Shown piece after piece: positions 5,859 through 13,224 of a stretch of DNA of 15,171 bases. Numbering within the stretch: position 1 is the stretch's first letter; each line of letters starts with the position of its first letter. The position numbers were made by a program, and so were the translations under genes. Source of the DNA: Alphaproteobacteria bacterium (GTDB lineage: Bacteria > Pseudomonadota > Alphaproteobacteria > Sphingomonadales > Rhodothalassiaceae). The stretch covers positions 1-15,171 of the forward strand of contig RFIU01000034.1 of assembly GCA_003695555.1 (NCBI GenBank), in the 5' to 3' direction. Below the pieces are notes generated by a model, which ran no database searches, was not told the DNA's origin, and worked only from the letters and a program-made list of their open reading frames with translations.

Positions 5859-7079
5859 ATGGCGCGGATTGTCAAGAAGTTCGGCGGTACCTCGGTCGGT
5901 GACATGGAACGAATGCGTCGCGCCGCCCTGCGCGTCAAACGTGCCCATGAAGCCGGCGACGAGGTGGCGGTGGTGGTTTCTGCGATGGCCGGTGAAACCA
6001 ACCGTCTGATCGCGCTCTGTCAGGAAGCTTCGCCGCTTCATGATGCCCGCGAATATGACACCGTGGTGGCCAGCGGCGAGCAGGTTTCCGCCGGTCTGTT
6101 CGCGATCCTGCTGCAGTCAATGGGCGTACCGGCGCGCTCATGGACCGGCTGGCAGGTGCCGGTCAGGACCAGCGACCGGCATGGTGCGGCCTTGATCGAG
6201 GAGATCGACACCCGCCGCCTCGAAGAGCGTCTGGCGCGACGTGAGGTGCCGGTGATGACCGGCTTTCAGGGGGTCGGCCCCGACCGGCGGGTGACGACGC
6301 TGGGGCGCGGTGGATCCGATACCTCCGCCGTTGCGCTCGCCGCCGCCCTTCACGCCGAGCGCTGCGACATCTATACCGATGTCGATGGTGTCTTCACCAC
6401 CGACCCGCGTATCGTCGCGAAGGCGCGCAAGCTGGAGCGGATCACCTATGAAGAGATGCTCGAAATGGCGTCGCTGGGTGCCAAAGTCCTGCAGATCCGC
6501 TCCGTCGCCCTGGCGATGACCCATGGCGTGCGGGTGCAGGTGCGTTCCAGCTTCAATGAGGTCAGCGGAACTCTGCTGGTCAACGAGGATGAGATTGTGG
6601 AACAGGAACTGGTGACCGGACTTGCCTATTCGAAGGCCGATGCGGTGATCACCCTTTATGGCGTGCCCGACCGTCCGGGACGGGCGGCCGCCGTCTTCGG
6701 ACCGCTGGCCGAGGCCGGCATCATCGTCGACATGATCGTGCAATCGACGACCCCTGCCGATGGTCATGCGGAAATCACCTTCACGGTGCCGGCCGAAGAG
6801 CTGGGGCGTGCGCTCGATGCGCTCGAGGGCGCACGCGAGAAGATCGGTTTCGCCCGCCTGGAGAGCAATTCGGACGTCGTCAAGATTTCGGTGATCGGCA
6901 TCGGCATGCGCTCGCATGCGGGGGTTGCCAATACGATGTTCGCGACACTGGCTGAAAAGGGCGTGCCGATCCTCGCGATCTCGACTTCCGAGATCAAGGT
7001 CAGCGTACTGATCGATGCCGCCTATACCGAGCTGGCGCTGCGCGCCCTGCATTCGGCCTATGGTCTGGATGCGGCGTGA
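5859..7079 (+). CDS. lysC: Aspartokinase LysC
   Basis: Phosphorylates aspartate in the first step of lysine, threonine, methionine and diaminopimelate synthesis. The product is 406 aa, the usual size of the monofunctional enzyme. The kinase domain opens with the family signature KKFGGTSVGD (residues 6-15) and contains TLGRGGSDTSAVALAAAL and CDIYTDVDGVFTTDPRIV, the ATP/aspartate site segments. The C-terminal part (about 260-406) carries two ACT domains, the usual site of feedback control by lysine and/or threonine. The ATG at 5859 follows AAGGG at about 10 nt. A flavin oxidoreductase gene starts 26 nt downstream, so the two are probably cotranscribed. Divergent from ubiG. Confidence 0.96.
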   Translation: MARIVKKFGGTSVGDMERMRRAALRVKRAHEAGDEVAVVVSAMAGETNRLIALCQEASPLHDAREYDTVVASGEQVSAGLFAILLQSMGVPARSWTGWQVPVRTSDRHGAALIEEIDTRRLEERLARREVPVMTGFQGVGPDRRVTTLGRGGSDTSAVALAAALHAERCDIYTDVDGVFTTDPRIVAKARKLERITYEEMLEMASLGAKVLQIRSVALAMTHGVRVQVRSSFNEVSGTLLVNEDEIVEQELVTGLAYSKADAVITLYGVPDRPGRAAAVFGPLAEAGIIVDMIVQSTTPADGHAEITFTVPAEELGRALDALEGAREKIGFARLESNSDVVKISVIGIGMRSHAGVANTMFATLAEKGVPILAISTSEIKVSVLIDAAYTELALRALHSAYGLDAA

Positions 7080-7105
7080 AGGGCGAACGGGCAGGAGAGG
7101 CGGCG

Positions 7106-8143
7106 ATGGCCGAACGTGACGGTGCACGGCATCTGGCACGGCTGATGGCGCGCGGCTGCGATTTCCTCGGCAGCGATTGTGCGATCATGGGCGGTGCGAT
7201 GACTTGGGTGTCGGAACGCACGCTGGTTTCGGCGATATCGAATGCCGGCGGCTTCGGCGTCCTTGCCTGCGGGGCGATGGAGCCCGGGCGTCTGGGCGAG
7301 GAGATCCGCGCCACCCGTGCGCGCACCGCGCGTCCCTTCGGTGTCAATCTGATCGTCATGCATCCGCGTCTGGATGAGCTGGTCGAGACGGTGATCGCCG
7401 AATCCGTCTCTCATGTCGTGCTCGCCGGCGGCCTGCCGCCGGCACGGGCCCTCTCGCGCCTGCGTGATGCGGGGGCAAAGGTGCTCGCCTTCGCGCCGAC
7501 GGTCGCCATCGCCCGCAAGCTGGTGCGCGCCGGTGTTCATGCCCTGATCGTCGAAGGGACGGAGGCCGGCGGTCACATCGGTCCGGTCGCCACCCAGGTG
7601 CTCGCCCAGGAGATCCTGCCCGCTCTTGCCGAAGTGGTGCCGGTGTTCGTTGCCGGAGGCATCGGCCACGGGGCGATGATCGCCGCCTATCTGGAAATGG
7701 GCGCGGCAGGCGTCCAGCTCGGCACCCGTTTCGTCTGCGCCAGAGAATCGATCGCCCACCCCGACTTCAAGCGCGCCTTCATTCGCGCCGCGGCACGCGA
7801 TGCGGTGGCGAGCGTCCAGCTCGATCCACGCTTCCCGGTCATCCCGGTGCGCGCGTTGAAGAACCGGGCGAGCGAAACGTTCATGCGTTTCCAGGCGGAA
7901 ACGATCGACAGGGTCGCGCGCGGCGAGCTGACGGAAGAGCAAGGGCGGCTGGCGATCGAACACTACTGGGCGGGCGCCCTGCGCCGTGCCGTGATCGACG
8001 GTGATGTCGAGAACGGCTCGCTGATGGCGGGACAGAGCGTCGGCATGGTAAGAAGGGAACAGGATGCGGCCACGATCATCGCCGAACTGCTGGACGAGGC
8101 CGCGCGTCACCTCGAACGGACCGAGCCCGCCTGCCCGGCTTAG
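7106..8143 (+). CDS. NAD(P)H-dependent flavin oxidoreductase, nitronate monooxygenase / FabK-like
   Basis: FMN-binding TIM-barrel protein of the NMO/2-nitropropane dioxygenase family, 345 aa from the ATG at 7106 (AGGAG 9 nt upstream; a GTG at 7076 overlaps the lysC stop and is less likely). Visible signatures: the N-terminal GAMTWVSERTLVSAISNAGGFG, GVNLIV, the conserved EAGGHIGP segment whose His is the catalytic base in nitronate monooxygenases, and the phosphate-binding GGIGHGAMIAAYLEMGAAGVQLGTRFV. The family also includes FabK-type enoyl-ACP reductases and many enzymes of unknown substrate, so a precise reaction cannot be given. It sits between lysC and ptsP, which are often direct neighbours in alphaproteobacteria, so it may be an insertion into that pair. 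Confidence 0.88.
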   Translation: MAERDGARHLARLMARGCDFLGSDCAIMGGAMTWVSERTLVSAISNAGGFGVLACGAMEPGRLGEEIRATRARTARPFGVNLIVMHPRLDELVETVIAESVSHVVLAGGLPPARALSRLRDAGAKVLAFAPTVAIARKLVRAGVHALIVEGTEAGGHIGPVATQVLAQEILPALAEVVPVFVAGGIGHGAMIAAYLEMGAAGVQLGTRFVCARESIAHPDFKRAFIRAAARDAVASVQLDPRFPVIPVRALKNRASETFMRFQAETIDRVARGELTEEQGRLAIEHYWAGALRRAVIDGDVENGSLMAGQSVGMVRREQDAATIIAELLDEAARHLERTEPACPA

Positions 8144-8204
8144 GGCAAGGCGCAGGGGCAATGGTCGAATACGCATCGTTTGAGCGAAGGGGGAGCCGAA
8201 ACCG

Positions 8205-10481
8205 GTGAGCGATCTGCCGAGCCGTCCGCGCATCCTGTTGCGCCAGCTCCACCGCGTCATGGCGGGTCCGGGCCGCGCCGAGGAGCGACTTCAGGGGGTG
8301 GTGCGCCTGATCGCCCAGAACATGGTGGCCGAGGTCTGCTCGGTCTATCTGGTGCGCGCCGGCGAGATTCTCGAGCTGTTCGCTACCGAGGGCCTCAATC
8401 CGCAGGCCGTTCACCAGACCCGGCTGCGATTCGGAGAGGGTCTCGTCGGCCTCGTCGCGCAGCGCGGCCTGCCGCTGCGCATCCAGGAGGCGCCGAAACA
8501 CCCCCGCTTCGCCTATCGCGCCGAAACCGGCGAAGAGCCCTATCACTCCTTCCTTGGCGTCCCGATCATACGTCACGGCAGGGTGATCGGCGTGCTGGTG
8601 GTCCAGAATGTCAAGCCGCGCGAATACACGGACGAGGAGGAGGAGGCCCTCCAGACCATCGCCATGGTGCTCGCCGAACTGATCGGCTCGGGTGAGCTGG
8701 TTGCGCCCGAGGAGATCGCCGAGGTGGCGGGTCCGGCGGGCCTGCCGCTCACTCTCGATGGTGAGGCGATGGCCGCCGGGCTCGCTGCCGGCCGGGCCGT
8801 GCTGCATGAGGGTGCGATCGAGGTCACCCGCTATGTCGCCGAGGATGTCGAGCAGGAACGCAAGCGCCTGGACGAGGCGCTTGCGGCACTGCGCGAGGAG
8901 ATCGACCGGATGCTGGCCAGCCCCGAGATGGGTGCCGGCGGCGAGCACCGCGAGGTGCTGGAAGCCTACCGGATGTTCGCCCAGGATCGCGGCTGGCGCG
9001 ACCGCATCCTGCACGCGATCGACTCGGGGCTGACGGCCGAAGCGGCGGTCGAGCGGGTCGCCCAGGACAATCGTCGCCGGATGAGCGCTACCGAAGATCC
9101 CTATCTGCGCGCCCGCCTGCATGACCTCGAGGATCTCTCGCGCCGCCTGCTGCGGGTGCTTGCGGGCCAGCCACGTGCGCCGCGACTCGAGGAGGACAGC
9201 ATTCTGGTGGCGCGCAATCTGGGGCCGGCGGAACTGCTCGATTACGACCTTACCCGATTGAAGGGGGTGGTGCTGGAAGAAGGCGCGCCGACGGCGCATG
9301 TGGCGATTCTCGCCAGGGCGATGGGAATCCCGCTCGTCGGCAGGGTGGAGGGCGCGCGCGAACATGTCGAGCCGGGGGACCTGGTCATCGTCGATGCCGA
9401 AAATGCCCATGTCCTGGTACGCCCGGCGGAAGAAGTGCGCGAAACCTATGAGCGGGCGATCGCGGCACGGGCGCGCGAGCTCGAATCCTTTTTCGCCGAG
9501 CGCGATTTGCCCAGCATCACCCGCGACGGGGTCGAGATCACCCTGATGATGAATGCCGGTCTGGTCAATGATACCGCCCTGCTGGAACGCACCGGGGCAG
9601 CCGGCATCGGGCTCTTCCGGACGGAGTTCCAGTTCATGGTCCGTTCGACTCTGCCGCGGCTTGATGCACAGCGCGAGCTCTATGCCCGGGTGCTCGAAAC
9701 GGCCGGCGAACGGCCGGTGTATTTCCGCACTCTTGATATCGGCGGCGACAAGGTCGTTCCCTTTCTGCCGCACGAACGCGAAGCGAATCCGGCGATGGGC
9801 TGGCGGGCGATCCGTATCGCCCTCGATCGTCCTGTCCTGCTGCGCTATCAGTTGCGCGCCCTGATGCAGGCATCGGCCGGCAGGGCATTGCGGGTGATGT
9901 TTCCGATGGTCGCCACCGTCGCCGAGTTCCGGGCCGCGCGCGCGATTGTCGAAAAAGAGCAACGGCGTTTCGAACGACTGGGTATCGCAGGACCCGAGCG
10001 GGTCGAGGTCGGGGTCATGGTCGAGGTTCCCTCGCTCGCCTTCGAATTGCGCGAGCTGCTGCATGAGGCCGACTTCCTTTCGGTCGGCACCAATGATCTG
10101 GTACAGTTCTTCTTCGCCGTCGATCGCACCAATCCGAAACTGACCCGTCGTTATGATCCTCTCTCACCGGCGCTGCTGCGTTTCATCCGCCGGCTCGTCG
10201 TCACCGCCGACCAGATCGGCGTGCCGCTGACCGTCTGTGGCGAGATGGCGGGCCGCCCGCTCGATGCGCTGGCGCTGCTCGCACTCGGGGTCCGGCGTCT
10301 GTCGATGTCGCCTTCGGCCATCGGTCCGGCACGCCGGATGGTGCGCAGCATAGACCTGCCCCGAGTCGAAAACTTCATTCTTCAACTGATCGACTCGGGG
10401 GAACGCGAAATGCGTTCAACACTCAGGAATTTTGCACGCGATCATGGAATTGCGATCGGAAGTGGTGCGGATTTCATCTAA
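8205..10481 (+). CDS. ptsP: PtsP, EI-Ntr (PEP-protein phosphotransferase of the nitrogen PTS)
   Basis: Autophosphorylates from phosphoenolpyruvate and passes the phosphate to NPr and then EIIA-Ntr, a regulatory chain that does not transport sugar. The product is 758 aa from a GTG at 8205 (GGGGGAG upstream). A GAF domain occupies about residues 15-165; in EI-Ntr it senses glutamine. The EI N-terminal helical part follows (about 185-310). The phosphohistidine domain includes EEGAPTAHVAILARAMGIP with the active His at 365. The PEP-binding barrel shows GIGLFRTEFQFM, TLDIGGDKVVPFL, VGTNDLVQFFFAVDRTN and the catalytic Cys678 in TVCGEMAGRP. All key residues are present, so the enzyme should be active. 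It starts 61 nt after the flavin oxidoreductase gene. Confidence 0.96.
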   Translation: MSDLPSRPRILLRQLHRVMAGPGRAEERLQGVVRLIAQNMVAEVCSVYLVRAGEILELFATEGLNPQAVHQTRLRFGEGLVGLVAQRGLPLRIQEAPKHPRFAYRAETGEEPYHSFLGVPIIRHGRVIGVLVVQNVKPREYTDEEEEALQTIAMVLAELIGSGELVAPEEIAEVAGPAGLPLTLDGEAMAAGLAAGRAVLHEGAIEVTRYVAEDVEQERKRLDEALAALREEIDRMLASPEMGAGGEHREVLEAYRMFAQDRGWRDRILHAIDSGLTAEAAVERVAQDNRRRMSATEDPYLRARLHDLEDLSRRLLRVLAGQPRAPRLEEDSILVARNLGPAELLDYDLTRLKGVVLEEGAPTAHVAILARAMGIPLVGRVEGAREHVEPGDLVIVDAENAHVLVRPAEEVRETYERAIAARARELESFFAERDLPSITRDGVEITLMMNAGLVNDTALLERTGAAGIGLFRTEFQFMVRSTLPRLDAQRELYARVLETAGERPVYFRTLDIGGDKVVPFLPHEREANPAMGWRAIRIALDRPVLLRYQLRALMQASAGRALRVMFPMVATVAEFRAARAIVEKEQRRFERLGIAGPERVEVGVMVEVPSLAFELRELLHEADFLSVGTNDLVQFFFAVDRTNPKLTRRYDPLSPALLRFIRRLVVTADQIGVPLTVCGEMAGRPLDALALLALGVRRLSMSPSAIGPARRMVRSIDLPRVENFILQLIDSGEREMRSTLRNFARDHGIAIGSGADFI

Positions 10482-10992
10482 AATGAACCGATCCCTTCAC
10501 ATTTTCTTGAGCAGTTTCCGTCATTTTTTGAATCGGTGTGGTTTTTGCGCTACAGATCGGTAAACACTTTCTTAATGCCTTTCGCCATGACACGTGCGCG
10601 CGGCGGAAGGAGGAGAAGAAGCGGGGGCGGCGGACGATCTGCCGTCGGCCTGCTGAAAGAAGCCGCCCGGCAATGGTGCGAGATCCGCGAATGAGAAGGG
10701 GTCGTGAAGGCTTCGCGGCATCGGTGATCTGCCGAAGGTGGCCGGGGTGACGCTGCACCCCCTTGGCGCTTGGCGCCCGGCGATGGCGAGAACCACATCG
10801 AGGGACTGATTTCCGACGGCTTGCGCGGCAAGGGGTCGGAACGTCCGGCTGGCGCGGGAATCTCCGTACTGCCGGGCATGCGAAAGTGTGGAGGCGCACG
10901 TCTGGCGCGGGCGTTCGGACGGCCGGTCGAGCAAAGCGGCTGTCGATCGGGAAAGGCGGAGCGCTGCGCGAATGGCACGGGGCTGACGGATC
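10482..10992 (+). other. 511-bp gap between ptsP and the rodZ-like gene: structured, no convincing gene
   Basis: No frame on either strand has family resemblance, a good ribosome-binding site and coding-like composition. The 10474-11265 minus frame is mostly antisense to the next gene. The first 100 bp are AT-rich and hold a weak promoter-like pair (-35 TTGAAT 10528-10533, 17-bp spacer, -10 TACAGA 10551-10556) and a near-CtrA box TAAA-N7-TTAA (10561-10575). Two tandem hairpins follow: GGGGTG-ACGCTG-CACCCC (10744-10761) and GGCGC-TTG-GCGCC (10765-10777). This may be a long leader for the rodZ-like gene or contain an unannotated small RNA. I found no match to RNase P, tmRNA, SRP RNA or a known riboswitch. 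Confidence 0.4.
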
Positions 10993-12084
10993 ATGGTCGA
11001 GAACGAGGACGTGGAGGAGGGCGGTCGAAGGGCCGGGGCGAGCGCCGGCTTCGGTGCCCGTCTGTGTGCGGCGCGCGAGGGGAGGGGGCTTTCCCTCGTC
11101 GATGTTGCCGACGAGCTGAAGATCCGGCGCTGTTACCTGAGGGCACTCGAGGAAGAAAGGCTTGATGAGCTGCCGGCCCGTCCCTTCGCGATCGGTTTTC
11201 TGCGCTCCTATGCCCGCCTGCTCGAACTCGACGGCGATATTCTCGTCCGGGAATTGAAGGCACACTATGATGGCGAGGGGGATGGCCGCGGCGCGCTGCC
11301 AGCGGAGCCGATCGACACGACGCCGGTATGCGATGGGGACGACGGCATTGCGTCTGCCGGTGGCGCGGACGGAAATGAAGGCCAGACGACATTGTTCGCA
11401 GTGGTGCTCTTCGTGATCGTGGCCCTTGGGGTCGGAGCGATGGTCGCGCTGCCGGGCGGTTCGGGCAAGGCGCGGCTTGCGTCCTCGGTCGCCAGCGCCG
11501 CCCCGCTATCTTCTCAGACGGATCGTCCGGCATCCCTTGACGAGGGGCAGGCGCCATCCCAATCCCTGCCTTTCCCAGCGCCAAGGACTGTGCCGGCTTC
11601 TTCCGCCCGCCTTGCGGCCGAACCGGGCGCGGCGTCCGACGCGCCGCCTGGCACGCGCCCGCCTTCGCCAGCTTTGCGCAGCTCACAGCGTGCGCCACGG
11701 GCCCTCAGCAAGCCGTCGCCGGGCCAGCATCTGGCATCGACCGCTCATTCGCCGGCGCCTGATGCGGTTAAGGCTCCCGTCCTGTTTCGGGTCCGCCACG
11801 ATGCCTGGGCGATGGTCGAGGATGATCGAGGCCGATCCCTCTGGTCGGGGGTCATCCCGGCCGGCAGCGAGTGGGTGCCGCCCCGTGGCGCGCGCCGGTT
11901 CACGACGACGCATCCGGCCAATCTCGAACTGGTGGTCGAGGGTGAGGACTTGGGGGTGCTCGGCCGGGGGGCGGTGCCGGTCCAGGATCTGCCGCTCGAC
12001 GTGGCGGGGCTGCGCGCGCACCTGAAGACGCGCTCCAGCGCGCGGCGCGTCACTCTGTCCGCATCCGCCGACTCGCCTTCCTGA
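10993..12084 (+). CDS. RodZ-like cell-shape protein (HTH, one membrane helix, DUF4115 end)
   Basis: RodZ links the MreB cytoskeleton to the cell-wall elongation machinery at the inner membrane. The 363-aa product has the three expected parts. First, a Cro/C1-like helix-turn-helix of the HTH_25 type at about 18-85 (FGARLCAAREGRGLSLVDVADELKI and YLRALEEERLDELPARPFAIGFLRSYARLL). Second, a single membrane helix at about 133-153. Third, after a Pro/Ala/Ser-rich periplasmic linker (about 155-260), a beta-rich domain resembling DUF4115 (about 262-345, with AWAMVEDDRGRSLWSGVIPAGSEW). The ATG at 10993 has only a weak ribosome-binding site; a GTG at 11011 is possible. ispG, a frequent neighbour of rodZ, is not present here. 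The gene symbol is withheld because members of this family are only loosely similar. Confidence 0.85.
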   Translation: MVENEDVEEGGRRAGASAGFGARLCAAREGRGLSLVDVADELKIRRCYLRALEEERLDELPARPFAIGFLRSYARLLELDGDILVRELKAHYDGEGDGRGALPAEPIDTTPVCDGDDGIASAGGADGNEGQTTLFAVVLFVIVALGVGAMVALPGGSGKARLASSVASAAPLSSQTDRPASLDEGQAPSQSLPFPAPRTVPASSARLAAEPGAASDAPPGTRPPSPALRSSQRAPRALSKPSPGQHLASTAHSPAPDAVKAPVLFRVRHDAWAMVEDDRGRSLWSGVIPAGSEWVPPRGARRFTTTHPANLELVVEGEDLGVLGRGAVPVQDLPLDVAGLRAHLKTRSSARRVTLSASADSPS

Positions 12085-12125
12085 AAAGCCACTTCGGGCT
12101 GGGAAGACAGATACGGCTCTTGCGC

Positions 12126-12211
12126 CCGACATTGCCGCAGGCGTCTTCGGCCGATGCTGCTCGTAGCCGACGAGACGCCTAGCGTGAAGTTCGTCGTCCG
12201 ATATTGCCGCA
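12126..12211. repeat. Large hairpin flanked by a 14-bp direct repeat
   Basis: The hairpin spans 12139-12180: AGGCGTCT-TCGGC, a 14-nt loop, then GCCGA-CG-AGACGCCT, with a 2-nt bulge, giving 13 paired bases on each side. It is flanked by the near-perfect direct repeats CCGACATTGCCGCA (12126-12139) and CCGATATTGCCGCA (12198-12211), which differ at one base. There is no T-run on either side. The element lies between the rodZ-like gene and the tRNA, which face each other, so it could act in termination from either side or be a small palindromic repeat. The rest of the 12085-12330 spacer shows nothing recognisable. Confidence 0.45.
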
Positions 12212-12330
12212 CACACTTTCCATAGGATGCGGCATGATGCTGCCGGCAAGATGCGGTGCGCGAGCATGGCGGCTCGGGGTGCCTTCACGGCCAGGCCATG
12301 CCCCTGCGGACATGCAAGGAAGCGCCGGGC

Positions 12331-12422
12331 TGGCGGAGCGGGTGGGATTCGAACCCACGAGGGGCATGGTGACCCCAACACGCTCTCCAGGCGTGCGCCT
12401 TAAACCACTCGGCCACCGCTCC
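12331..12422 (-). tRNA. tRNA-Ser (anticodon GGA)
   Basis: Read on the minus strand it folds as a class II tRNA. The acceptor stem GGAGCGG (12422-12416) pairs with CCGCTCC, followed by discriminator G and an encoded CCA (ending at 12331). The D arm contains GGCCGAGTGGTTTAAGGC. The anticodon stem CACGC/GCGTG holds the loop CTGGAGA, giving anticodon GGA for UCC and UCU codons. A long variable arm with a GGGG/CCCC stem is typical of tRNA-Ser, and the T arm is GTGGGTTCGAATCCCAC. Total length is 92 nt with CCA. No other tRNA adjoins it. Confidence 0.97.
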
Positions 12423-12472
12423 GGCATTTTTCAGCGCATGAGGCAGGCCGCCATCATCCGCCGGTTCGCGGC

Positions 12473-12501
12473 CCTATCACGAGCCCGCCCGCCAAGGCAA
12501 G
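12473..12501 (-). promoter_or_regulatory. Candidate promoter of tRNA-Ser
   Basis: On the minus strand, -35 CTTGCC (12501-12496), a 17-bp spacer, and -10 GATAGG (12478-12473), about 50 bp before the mature tRNA. The form resembles CTTGAC/TATAGG-like promoters of stable RNAs in alphaproteobacteria. Predicted by eye. Confidence 0.35.
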
Positions 12502-12570
12502 TCCACTCTTGCCGGTCCTGTCTGCGGTCCGCCTGCAAGGGGCGGAAGGCGTGGGCGGAAATGGTAAATT

Positions 12571-12586
12571 TTAAGCTCATATTAAC
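12571..12586. promoter_or_regulatory. CtrA-type box upstream of the TonB-like gene
   Basis: TTAA-GCTCATA-TTAAC is an exact match to the CtrA full-site consensus TTAA-N7-TTAA(C), in a short AT-rich patch of the 304-bp spacer 12423-12726. A further TTAA follows at 12595-12598. CtrA is the alphaproteobacterial cell-cycle and motility regulator. The box lies about 140 bp before the ATG of the downstream gene; binding is inferred from sequence only. Confidence 0.5.
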
Positions 12587-12726
12587 TATGCTCGTTAAGC
12601 GAGGTTTTACTCGTGCCCCCCTATGAAGGGGATGTTGAAGGAGCAGGATGGGTGTCGGGCGCCGGATGATTGGCCTAGGTCTCCGACGCTGTGACGCAAG
12701 GGCATGGAGCAAGGGGCTCACAGGTG

Positions 12727-13101
12727 ATGAGAAAGAATTTCTTCGTGATGGCACTGGTCGCGGTCTTCGCGATGGTGACGACGCTGGCGGTGAGTGGAAA
12801 CGCCGATGCGGCGGATCTGAAAGGCTGGAAGCGAAAGGTCGCAATGACGGTGGCCAAGAAGCAGGTCTATCCGCGTTCGGCGCTGCGTCGCGAGATCGAA
12901 GGCGCGGCGAAGGTCAAGGTGACCGTCGATCATTCGGGCAAGATTGCGAGCTTCGAGGTGCTTCAGCCGACCGGTCATGACGTGCTGGATCGTGAAATTC
13001 CCCGCTTGATGGAACGCATCGACCCGCTGCCGAAGCCGCCGGCGGATGCCAGTGACGATCAACTGACCTTCATCATTCCGCTGGCCTGGGTGCTGCAGTA
13101 G
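12727..13101 (+). CDS. Short exported protein with a TonB C-terminal-like domain
   Basis: A 124-aa product from the ATG at 12727. Residues 1-29 form a clear signal peptide (MRKNFF basic start, a hydrophobic core of about 17, ADA cleavage region near residues 27-29). The rest resembles the TonB C-terminal domain (energy transducer TonB family): YPRSALRREIEGAAKVKVTVDHSGKIASFEVLQPTGHDVLDREIPRLMERI, with the typical yP..A...g..G.v.v.f.v...G.v....v..SSG...LD pattern. It lacks the membrane anchor and Pro-rich spacer of a true TonB, so it probably does not transduce energy alone. Such stand-alone domains occur in sphingomonads and relatives, with unknown roles. It starts about 140 bp after a CtrA-type box and is followed by a strong hairpin at 13192. 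Confidence 0.75.
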   Translation: MRKNFFVMALVAVFAMVTTLAVSGNADAADLKGWKRKVAMTVAKKQVYPRSALRREIEGAAKVKVTVDHSGKIASFEVLQPTGHDVLDREIPRLMERIDPLPKPPADASDDQLTFIIPLAWVLQ

Positions 13102-13191
13102 ATAGATTCCGTCGCCGGCGATTGTCCGGAAGTTTTTCGGAAGGCGCGTGTCACAAGCGGGCATGCGCTTTCCTGTTCTTCTCTCCTCGGC

Positions 13192-13215
13192 CTGCCGGGA
13201 CGCCCGGCAGATTTT
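13192..13215 (+). terminator. Intrinsic terminator after the TonB-like gene
   Basis: Perfect 8-bp GC-rich stem CTGCCGGG-ACG-CCCGGCAG (13192-13210) followed by ATTTT on the plus strand. It lies 90 bp after the TonB-like stop and 14 bp before the stop of the convergent RelA/SpoT homologue. The minus side has no T-run, so it should act mainly on plus-strand transcripts. Confidence 0.6.
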
Positions 13216-13224
13216 CGAACGCCG

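Noticed and set aside
5744..5902. Small plus-strand ORF overlapping the lysC start
   Set aside because: It overlaps lysC in another frame, has no good ribosome-binding site and is Arg/Ala-rich as expected by chance.
5655..6041. N-terminal extension of the UbiG frame
   Set aside because: It would overlap the start of lysC on the other strand and has no resemblance to UbiG; the family N-terminus begins near 5654/5633.
6138..7139. 333-aa minus-strand ORF
   Set aside because: Antisense to lysC; no family resemblance.
7058..8260. 400-aa minus-strand ORF
   Set aside because: Antisense to the flavin oxidoreductase gene; no family resemblance.
8076..10064. 662-aa minus-strand ORF
   Set aside because: It is antisense to ptsP, whose motifs are intact. 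Long antisense frames are expected in GC-rich DNA, and its residue pattern (many His, Gln, Arg) is that of a shadow frame.
10474..11265. 263-aa minus-strand ORF
   Set aside because: Half is antisense to the rodZ-like gene; the rest is low-complexity Arg/Pro/Ser without a family or a ribosome-binding site.
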